From assembly GCA_036874045.1 (NCBI GenBank), contig CM072343.1, positions 11,552,001-11,616,000 on the forward strand: a DNA stretch of 64,000 nucleotides, in the 5' to 3' direction. The first letter of the stretch is position 1; every line of letters begins with the position of its first letter. The stretch is from Cymodocea nodosa. Its lineage: Eukaryota; Streptophyta; Magnoliopsida; Alismatales; Cymodoceaceae. This document shows positions 55,284 to 64,000 of the stretch, one piece after another. Both the position numbers and the translations under genes were made by a program. The notes beneath the pieces are model-generated. The model saw nothing but the letters and a program-made list of their open reading frames with translations, ran no database searches and had not been told where the DNA came from.

Positions 55284-55298
55284 ATCTCCCCCTTTTTG
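55284..55298 (-). other. Polypurine tract of Sirevirus V
   Basis: The minus strand reads AAAAAGGGGGAGAT directly before the LTR start TGTTGTG, the primer for plus-strand DNA synthesis. The same string precedes LTR F. Confidence 0.88.
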
Positions 55299-55342
55299 AT
55301 GATGACAAAATCATATTAAATCAATTATGAAATATGTTTAAC

Positions 55343-57424
55343 TCAACAAAGCACCTTTGTTGGGTTAACTTTTAATTCAACAAACTTGTTTGTTGACTTA
55401 AGTTCACTTAACCTTTGTTGGCTTGCAAGGATTCTACATACAGCATCACCATAAAATAACTTTAAACTCATATGCTGTAGTTGAGACATAAATACATCAA
55501 ACCAATTTATTTGAATTCTATTCAACAAGCCATAAGTTGCATATAAACATCTTCTGCTGACTTCCAAATTGTGTCCAACTCTCTGAAATAAATTTGCATG
55601 CAATATATTTGCAATAAACCTTGCCTCTGCATTGAGATTTTCCATTAATCTCATTTCAGAATATACATCTGGAATTTTTGATAAAGACTGAATGTTCCAT
55701 TCCAGTTGTCTTATCATGTCAAATCTGTTGGTAACAACAACACCTTCATTCTTTAATCCTAAAACTTCAAAAATTAACACAGGAGACAATATAAACTCCT
55801 GTTCATCTATTTGAGTTTTTAGAAAATTTCCATTCTTGACTAGATTGCTATAAAAAGCTGCAATAAGCTTTGTGTATTGCTTCCATTTCGTTCCTACTGG
55901 CAAGAATTTAATGAGGCCTTGAAACTCAAACAGATTTCTTATTTCCATTAAATTTTTGAATTTTATTGGATGAGCATGCAGAATCTGACATGTAATCAGA
56001 TTATTGTATTTCTACAATGCTTCTTCAAATCTAAAATGAATTGCATTACCTTGAATATTTAATATTGTACACAAAGAAGGTGATACCTAAAGCCGTGATT
56101 CAGAGTTTAATTCATCTTCAGGAACCTCTTCTTCAAAATGAATGTCATGTTGTTCCTCTTCCAAAATATTATCTTGAAGCTGCTCAGGTAAGCTTGATTC
56201 TTTAGCTTCAACAGTGTTAGGAACATAGTCAATATGCTCAACATTCATCTGTTCAGTCTCTATAGAATGTTCAGAGTTCAATTTTTCCACAAATTTTACA
56301 GCCGACGTATCTATTTGTAATTGTTCATTTTGTTCAATAGATAATTCCATTGATTCATGTTGTGAATTCTCAAACTCTACTTCTATAGGTTCTGTAGAAG
56401 GCTAGTTAACTTTTAGCTCTTCTGGAGTCTTAACAATTTCAATATCTGCTACTCCAAACAATTCAGCCTGTGAACTAGTCACTACTTCAACATTGTCAAT
56501 TATATCTGCAATAACTTGTTCAATGTCAAGTGCCTGATGCTCTGATTTGTCAATCTCTACATCATCAGGACTTGTACTAATAGAAAAACTTAAGCTCATA
56601 TTTGACTTAGATTTCTTCTCAAGCTTTCTAGCAAGGGAAAATAAAGTCTCATTATCTTCATCAATTTCAGTATGCTTAGAATTGATGAGTTTATCAGATG
56701 CATAATAAGGTACAATGTCTAGACATACATTGTCCTTTGGAAATAAATTTTCGTCTGATTTTCCTTTTTCAATAGACTTTGTTTCCTTAGACATAATTTT
56801 TCTGACTTTCCTTCTTCTATAACATTTCTGTTTCTCCTTTTCAAGTATTGCTATTTTCTTTTCAAATTGCTCCATAAAAGTTTTCTACTTTAATTCTTCT
56901 AAGGCACTTTCTATTGCAACGGCCTTTCGAAGACTATCAACTTTTGTTTTGTCTACAGCAATGTCTGATTCTACTTGTTTGGTATACAAAGGAGTAGGGA
57001 TAGCTGATTCATGCTCTTCCTCAAATGCATGTAGTCTTGTACCATTTATAGGAGTTTGAGGAGTTCTATTTGATGAACCTACACCTTTTTCCAAATATTT
57101 TGCATACTATTCCAAAAATGCAATCTCAGCACATTTCATTCTGTATTCTCTATCAAATTTACTACGGATACCCATGTATGTAATATTTGCATCAGTATGT
57201 TGAAGTTCTTGTCTAACTTCATCTAATATATCCTGAGGAAAGAAGTAATCTCTATAAAGTTCTACTAACCTTTTGTCCACTCGAAATATTTTCTTGAACC
57301 AAGTACGTGGAACTTCATCATTCTCTATTTCTTTTCCTTTTGCATCTCTTCTGCTTTTGCCTTTTCCTCTGCCACGACCTTTGTAGAACTTGGAGACCAT
57401 CGTCGTAGGTTGTAACAACAACAA
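55343..57424 (-). pseudogene. Env-like ORF of Sirevirus V
   Basis: Five open stretches in the same frame make one ORF of about 694 codons from the ATG at 57424 to the stop at 55343, broken by stops at about 57107, 56885, 56402, 56087 and near 56010. The N-terminal end is basic (FYKGRGRGKGKSRRDAKGK), followed by a helical part (DKRLVELYRDYFFPQDIL), a lysine-rich coiled part (KKIAILEKEKQKCYRRRKVRK) and a long acidic part. The C-terminal 200 residues (EIRNLFEFQGLIKFL, AAFYSNL, EVLGLKNEGVVV, LNRIQINWFDVFMSQL) clearly match the domain at 19863-20591 in Athila-like B. No membrane segment is seen. The role is not known. Confidence 0.82.
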
Positions 57425-58986
57425 GCAGGAAAGATTTTCTTGACAAAGTTTACAAATAACCTAAGTCCCTGTGTAATAAGTGCTTAAATAGGGTTTTTAG
57501 GCGTATAACTCAACGTGAAGAGAAGTCGGGTTTAGAAATAAAATAAATATTGAATAAAGTTTATTCAATCAAGGTACCTGAAATATTCAAGTATAACTCA
57601 TTGAGTTAACTAACCTAACGAGTAAAACGCTGTCTAGAGGCATTTTTACACGTTACCTTATCTAACATAACGTCTAGTTAGTACACGAAACAATTTTCGG
57701 ATGCTTCCAACTGAAATGTTCCGAAAATAACACACATGCTAAACTTAACATTATCTTGAGAACATTGTAAACTATTTGAACATTTTGTCTTTTGAATCTA
57801 AAATAGTTTATTTGTCTTTTTAAATTATTTCATCAAGATTTTAAGAGGACATTAATTCAGATTAACTAAGATTTGTATTCTAAATTATATTAATCTGTTT
57901 TCGACATTGTTAATCCTCCCCCTACAAATATACTTCAAATATATTCAATCAACATACAAAATATACTTGTAGTGACAATAGATGCTAAGTATAACTATAC
58001 TTTTAAATTTTCTTTTCAAAGACTTTCGTTATCCTGACATCAACAAAAATGATTTCCAGAATCAATTCCTACTGTATATGAATCAAAACATAACTTTGAA
58101 CTCAATGTGATTAATTCAAGGAGAATAAAAGAATGTATCTCAAATAAACGTTTTCAAAAGTACTAATGTTGATTCAATAAATCAGTAGTCATATTGGTAG
58201 AAACTATATGCAATTCAAAGATATCTGTAATTAATGAAACAACTTTTTCTTTTCAAAACAGTAAATATTGATAATTTTCTTTAAAAGTTAGTTTGAAAAG
58301 CTTGAATCATACAAGAGCTTTCTAATGTACCTATGTAATGAGCTTTCAATCAACAATCCCAGATCTGATCAGGACCTTAGGTTGCCAGATTTAAAGAATC
58401 CTTTTTCAAGACAACAATCCTTACATACCTATCTGCTCAAGTACAAAAGGCTCGTGATCAAACTGATCAATTAACTCTCAAAGATTTTCACTTTGTAAGC
58501 ACTTTTCATTTTAAGCACAATATATATGTATTCCATTAATACAGATGCAATAAAACACAAATCTCATACAATTTTTACTTCTATGATTGTACTAAGAATA
58601 TGAATCAGTTTCAATAAGCTTATACTTTTGATTAACAATTTAAGATGAGTTACATATAACTTATTCTACAAGTTTAATCAATTAAGTCAAATTTATGCAT
58701 GATCATATGCATTTTCATTGATTCAAAGAAAACATTTAATCAAAATTTCAGAATGTCAGAAGTATTTAATGTTTTTCATTTACACTTCCACTTAAAATCC
58801 TAAAAACCATTAAAATTGATAAACTACTTAAAATCAATAAGATACTACTGTGATTTTACAATAAATACATAGTATCTTAAGCAGCAGATTAGATATTACT
58901 TTAGATATTTATGATAAGTATATAATATCTATGAGGTGAACAACATCATCAATACTATTTATCTTTTTATGTGGAGTTTAAGCATT
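57425..58986 (-). other. Post-pol spacer of Sirevirus V, with block shared with Athila-like elements
   Basis: No gene. On the minus strand, about 58930-57900 aligns with 34760-35760 of Athila-like A over about 1 kb. Examples: GATAGGTATGTAAGGATTG, TCTTTAAATCTGGCAA, AGATCTGGGATTGTTGA and GCTCTTGTATGATTCAAGCT occur in both. The donor-like GTATGTAAGG (near 58422) and acceptor-like ATATTTGTAG (near 57925) are at the same places as in A. A purine tract GGGGGAGG follows at about 57915. 57480-57720 has TAACTCAACG/TAACCTAACGAG and TTTTCGGATG motifs just before the env-like ORF. Confidence 0.8.
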
Positions 58987-61900
58987 TTACACATCACATA
59001 GCCTACAAATACCCAAATTTAATCTAATGTTGCAGAATGTATTTTCGTCTAGAAGTTTTGTAAATATATCAGCTAATTGATTTTTACTAGACACAAATTC
59101 TAATTTAATTTTTCCTTTAATTACGTTATCTCTTAGAAAATGATGTCTAACCTCTATATGCTTTGCTCTTGAATGTAATACAGGATTTTTGGAAAGATTT
59201 ATTGTAGAACTACTATCACAATAAATCTCAGTTGTATCATAAGATAATCCAAAATCATCTAAAGTTTGCCTTATCCACAGAATCTGAGTGCAACATAGTG
59301 CAGCAGCAACATATTTAGCTTCTATAGTAGAAAGTGCTACATAGTTTTGCTTTTTACTAAACCATGACACCAAATTATTTCCCAATAATTGACATGTGCC
59401 ACTAGTACTCTTTCTATCAGATTTAGATCCTGCATAATCAACATCAGTATATCCTATAAGATCTATTGAACTATCCTTAGAATAATACAGTCTGAAATTT
59501 TTAGTTCCTTGTATATATCTAAATATTCTTTTAACTGCAATTAAGTGTGATTCTTTAGGATTAGATTGAAATCTAGCACAAACACACACAACAAACATAA
59601 TATCAGGTCTACTAACAGTCAAATAAAGTAAAGAACCAATCATACTTCTATATTTTCTTTGATCTATAGATTTTCCTATGTCAACAATATCTAACTTTAA
59701 AGTAGTACTCATAGGAGTTCCTCGAATCCTTATATCATTAAAATTAAATTTCTTAAGCATTTCATCTGCATATTTTTCTTGATTTAAAAATATACCTTTA
59801 TCCATTTACTTAATTTGAAGTCCTAGAAAATATGAAAGTTCTCCTATCATACTCATTTCAAACTGATTAGTCATCTCTTTAGAGAATATTTCTATCAACT
59901 TATCAGAGGTTGCTCCAAACATTATATCATCCACGTATATTTGAACAACAATCTGATCTTTACCATCTCTCTTAATAAATAGAGTATGATCCACTTTTCC
60001 CATGATAGCCTTTTTCTATTAAAAAAGTAGACAATCTTTCATACCATGATCTAGGTGCTTGCTTCAAACCATATAAGGATTTCTTCAATTTATACACAAA
60101 GTCAGGATTTTTAATATCTTCAAATCCAGGTGGTTGTTTTACATAGACTTCTTCATTAATTAAACCATTTAGAAATGCACTTTTTACATCCATTTGATAT
60201 AATTTAAAATCCATATAACAAGCATAGGCCAATAATATTCTAATACTTTCTAACCTAGCCACAGGAGCAAATGTTTCATCATAATTTAGTCCTTCTTCCT
60301 ATGTATACCCTTGTGCAACTAATCTAGCGTTGTTCCTTATAACTTGACCAGTTTCGTTAGTTTTGTTTCTAAAGATCCACTTTGTACCTATTATGGACTG
60401 ATTTTCTAGTGGAGAGACTAATTCCCATACATCATTTCTGATGAATTGATTTAGTTCTTCTTGCATTGCCACTATCCAATTTTCATCAGATAATGCTTCT
60501 TGTATATTCCTTGGTTCCACCATAGAAACAAACATACACATACTATTTAAATTTACTGAAGCTCTAGTTTTAACTCCCTCATTAATATCACCAATGACTT
60601 GAGTAATGGGATGTGATGAAGAATAACGCCAATTTCTCTGATTTTCCTCAATATTCTCATCAACATCTGAAAGTCCATCACTTTCATCATTAGTTTGATC
60701 ATTTAAGTACATATTTTTTATTTTCTCAGATAAATCATCAATCTCTTTATTGATCTCTAACTCTTTTGGAAGATTGATCAAATCATCATTATCAGCTTTA
60801 GATTGAGATTCTCTAAGAGAATTTTCATTAAAGCTTACATGGAGGGTTTCTTCAATAGTCCTAGAAGTCTTGTTATACACTCTATAGGCTTTACTTCTAG
60901 TAGAGTAACCTACAAAAATTCCTTCATCCGATTTGGCTTGAAATTTATCCCTTTTATCCTTAGTATATAGAATAAAACACTTGCAGCCAAATGGTTTCAT
61001 ATAGGAAATTTTTGGAACCCTATTAAACATAATTTCAAAAGGAGTTTTACTAACATGAGGTCTTAAATGACTTCTGTTAATAACATAACAAGTTGTATTT
61101 ATTGCTTCAACCCAAAGATTTTGAGGTAACTTATGTTCATTCAACATAGTTTTGGCCATTTCTTGAAGTGATCTATTCTTTCTCTCAACAACACCATTTT
61201 GACACAGTGCTCTTAGAAAAGAAAACCTGTGATCAATGTCATGCTCATTATACTAGTTATCCATTTGATCATTATCAAATTCAGTTCCATGATCACTCCT
61301 AAGTTTTTGAATAGATACACTCTGCTCATTTTGAACAAAATTGCAAAACATTTTAAATTTTTCAAAAACTTCTGTCTTAGATGCTAGAAAATATACCTAA
61401 GTGTATCTTGAGAAGTCATCTACTAAAACAAATACGTACCGTTTACCACCAAGACTCATGATTCTTGTTGGTCCAAATAGATCCATATGTATAAGTTCTA
61501 AGACTCTCTTGCTTGAAATATCAGTTTTAGATTTAAAAGAGTTTTTGTGAAGTTTACCTAACTCACATACATCACACATAAAGTTCTTTGAGTATTTAAT
61601 CTTTGGTAAACCTCTCACTAAATGTTTTCTAGATAGTTTATGTAGCAGTTTCATATTTATATGCCCAATCCTTCAATGCCATAGATATGCATCACTAGTT
61701 TCAGCTAGCAAACATGAATTTAAATCAACTACACTAGAAGGTAAAGATAAAATACATACAGAACCTTTTCTTTTAGCAATAAACTTAATTTCATCAATAT
61801 TTTTATCAATTATTTTGCATACATTATCTTCAAACACTACATAATATCCATTTTCAGTTAGTTTTATGACACTCAGCAAATTAAATCCTAGGTTTTCTAC

Positions 61901-62085
61901 ATATAGTACATTCGAAATAACACAAGTAGGAGTTATTTGAACATTGCCCATACCTATGATTTTATCTTTGCTTTTGTTTCCAAATGTTACACTTCTTTTC
62001 ATGGTATTTGTAAAATTTTGTAATAGACTTTTCTGTCTAGTCATGTGACTTGACGCTCCACTGTCCAAGATCCATTTTGATGTTG
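58987..62085 (-). pseudogene. pol: Sirevirus V pol: protease, integrase, RT, RNase H
   Basis: Protease: WILDSGASSHMTRQKS at about 62080. Integrase: the first part of the HHCC finger (RIGHINMKLLHKL), CDVCELGKLHK, HMDLFGPTRI, a second aspartate in RSDHGTEFDN and glutamate in GVVERKNRSLQEMAKTML, then [78 protein letters not shown] and QIYVDDIMFGAT. RNase H: SRPDIMFVVCVCARFQ, GYTDVDYAGSKSDRKS, KHIEVRHHFLRD, ending LGICRLCDV at 58987. One frame covers 62068 to about 60005, then a frameshift. Stops lie near 61673, 61397, 61250, 60299 and 59806. This is the full-length reference for the deletion in element II. Confidence 0.93.
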
Positions 62086-62347
62086 TTTCCTCCTACAACA
62101 CAAATTAAGAAAAACTTTTTCTTAGTACCCAATGTTGTTGAGGACCAAGTTCATTAAACGCATATTTCTTCTTTTTGTTTAAAAATAGTTTAACATTATA
62201 ATTTATATTCTTATTAGTTGTAAGTACTATTGATTTATCATTAGCTTCATACTCACATATAGCATTATTGCTTTTACAATCATTCTTTTTGTTTTCAGAT
62301 GTAGTATAATCAAGACCAAACAGATTTTTATCAGATGTTAATTTATT

Positions 62348-64000
62348 TTAGTCATGCTTATACATTTCAGTAAGTTCATACCAAGATTTTGTACTTGTAT
62401 TAACATTTTCCGTACATACAAAATCTTTTTCTGCATAAGAATTTTTAGTTTTATCACATGCAGAATGAGTAATTGGTCTAATACTAGTGTATTGAATTAC
62501 ATGTTCAGGTTTCTGAATTTTCAGTTTACTACAATTGTCCAAAATTTTAGAAACATTAGAAACTGAATTTCCAGAATAAGAAACAAGATTTTTAGAAACA
62601 TTTATAGTCATGTTAGAAGTACAATTTGATAAATCACATTGATTTATATTATTACTGCATGATTCATCCCTTGAAGTACCTACTTCTACATATTTATTAC
62701 CTTGTTTCATAATAAAAGGAATTTTAGTCTTAGATTTACTTGAACTACAACTAATAAATCCTTTATTGGCTTGAGATTCAGGATATTCAAGATAATCAAA
62801 TCCTAAGCCAAATTTATAAGACACCGCAGGGGTACAAGTTAGTTTGTCTAACTTAGTTTGACTTAAATTCCATTTCTTAATGGTAGAATTTAAATTTTGC
62901 TCTCTCAATTTTAATTTATCTATCTCTAATTCAAGTTCATTTATATTGTTTCTTAACATTTCATTTTCAGATTCTATCTTTAATTTTTTAGCATTTATAT
63001 TCTGTATTTGTTCATGCAAGATACATTCATTAAATCTAAATTTTTGCAAATCTCTAGCATGATTTTCATTATCACATTTAAACTTTTCTAATGTAGTAGA
63101 CAAGAAACAATTTTCTTCTTCCATAATGAATGAAGATTTTCTAATATTCTTATTTTCCAATTTACATACTTTAAATTTTTGTAATAATGCATGATAAGCA
63201 TATAATAATTCATCAAAGCTGAAATCTGAATGACTTTCAAGATCAGATTTTACCTTAGACTCATCTGCCATGAAGCACACATGAGCAACATCTTCTAACT
63301 CTTGTTCTCCTTCTGAATGTGAAGATTTTCATGCTGATTCCTCAGATTCAGACTCTTCAGACGTGTCATCCCAAGTGACCTTTAAAGCCTTTTTCTTGTA
63401 AAACTTTTTCTAAGTTTTCTGAGTCATCTTCTTCTGATTTGTCCTACTATGCTTTTGATTTTTCCTCATAGGACAATCTGGAGAATGATGTCCAAGTTTC
63501 TTACAGTTGTAACATACATACTTTCTAGATGAAGAATTCTTGTCATTCAGTGATTTTGACGTTGAGGGTTTATCATTTTTGTTCCTTTATTGTTTCCTAG
63601 CTTTCCATGCTTTCTTGAATTTCCTAGTCAGCAAAATCAAATCATCGTCAGAATCAGTAGATATATCAGAATCTAAATTAATTTTGAAGGCTATTTCTTT
63701 CTTCATTTTTAGTTTGTTGTGACTTAGTGATTCATTTAATTGAACTTCATAAGCTGTTAAATTTCCATAAGTTCATTCATAATATAAATATTTAAATCTC
63801 GTGATTCCTCAATTGATGTTACTTTCTGAGACCATTTAGAACTTAGGAATCTGAGAATTTTCCTCACCAAATCCTTCTGTTTAAAATTCTTTCCTAAACA
63901 TTTTAAAGAGTTTATGATATCAAGAAATTTGGAAAACATCTCAGAAATATTTTCATCTTCATGCATCTTAAAGAGTTCATACTTATGAATCAACATGTTT
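62348..64000 (-). pseudogene. gag: Sirevirus V gag (capsid end, CCHC knuckle, coiled coil), start outside the window
   Basis: The capsid part MLIHKYELFKMHEDENISEM at 63996-63757 matches gag I (MLVHKYELFKMHE). The knuckle CYNCKKLGHHSPDC lies near 63470-63510. A serine/acidic stretch follows, then 310 codons open from 63280 to 62348 with a long coiled coil (LEIDKLKLREQNLNSTI, NENHARDLQKFRFNECIL) and a polar tail. Frameshifts or stops lie near 63760, 63590, 63400 and 63330. About 260 bp of non-coding or frameshifted sequence separate it from protease. Confidence 0.88.

Larger units (their letters stand above)
54019..64000 (-). mobile_element. Sirevirus-type Ty1/copia element V, 3' LTR to gag
   Basis: On the minus strand from the right edge: gag (64000-62348), protease, integrase, RT, RNase H (62085-58987), spacer with the block shared with Athila-like elements (58930-57900), env-like ORF (57424-55343), polypurine tract, 3' LTR (55283-54019). 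Its 5' LTR and gag start lie beyond the window. Full domain order and the env-like ORF after pol mark it as a Sirevirus. It is inserted into the env-like ORF of element C. Confidence 0.92.

Overview
This is repeat-derived plant nuclear DNA, AT-rich throughout. I see no intact host gene and no RNA gene. Everything I can recognise is LTR retrotransposon sequence or its debris, nested several layers deep. Plant origin is inferred from three lineages: Sirevirus-type Ty1/copia elements (gag with CCHC knuckle plus coiled coils, extra ORF after pol, several polypurine tracts, CACCCCCCTCT near the LTR end), Athila-type Ty3/gypsy elements (PBS matching plant tRNA-Asp, gag with a WRNHPNLSW signature, protease LIDLGASINVMP) and a Tnt1/Tork-like Ty1/copia element. 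The species cannot be told from the sequence.

Layout. 1-2918: minus-strand Sirevirus I (gag, PBS, 5' LTR), open at the left edge. 2919-11526: plus-strand Sirevirus II (5' LTR, gag, pol with the integrase deleted, env-like ORF). 11527-37991: plus-strand Athila-like element A, interrupted by a minus-strand Athila-like element B (12930-20740) and by a Tnt1-like element G (28531-34025). 37992-38448: minus-strand Athila leader/LTR fragment E. 38449-40343: 3' end of a minus-strand Sirevirus F. 40344-43817: 5' end of Athila-like D. 43818-54018: Athila-like C inserted in D, itself carrying a solo Sirevirus LTR (48939-50857) in its RNase H region. 54019-64000: minus-strand Sirevirus V inserted in the env-like ORF of C and running off the right edge.

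The Athila-like family has an unexpected gene order, pieced together from A, B, C and D: 5' LTR, tRNA-Asp PBS, an ORF that starts with a CCHC knuckle and continues into protease, RT, RNase H, integrase, an env-like ORF, then the capsid part of gag as its own ORF, then an ORF for a complete F-box protein with a C-terminal F-box-associated domain, then a polypurine tract and the 3' LTR. The displaced gag and the F-box gene are present in both A and B. Each ORF after pol is preceded by a cluster of paired TAACTCAACG / CGTTGAGTTA motifs, which suggests separate promoters.

The Sirevirus and Athila-like elements also share non-coding DNA although they belong to different superfamilies: LTR arrays of 13-bp inverted repeats (TTTCGGATAGTTA / TAACTATCCGAAA) with ACACGTGT and ACTTAAGT palindromes; a stretch of about 170 bp inside the LTRs; and a block of about 1 kb that lies before the 3' LTR in Athila-like A and between pol and the env-like ORF in Sirevirus V. 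These points, with the F-box gene, are the most unusual content of the window. All copies carry stop codons or frameshifts, so none in the window looks able to move by itself.
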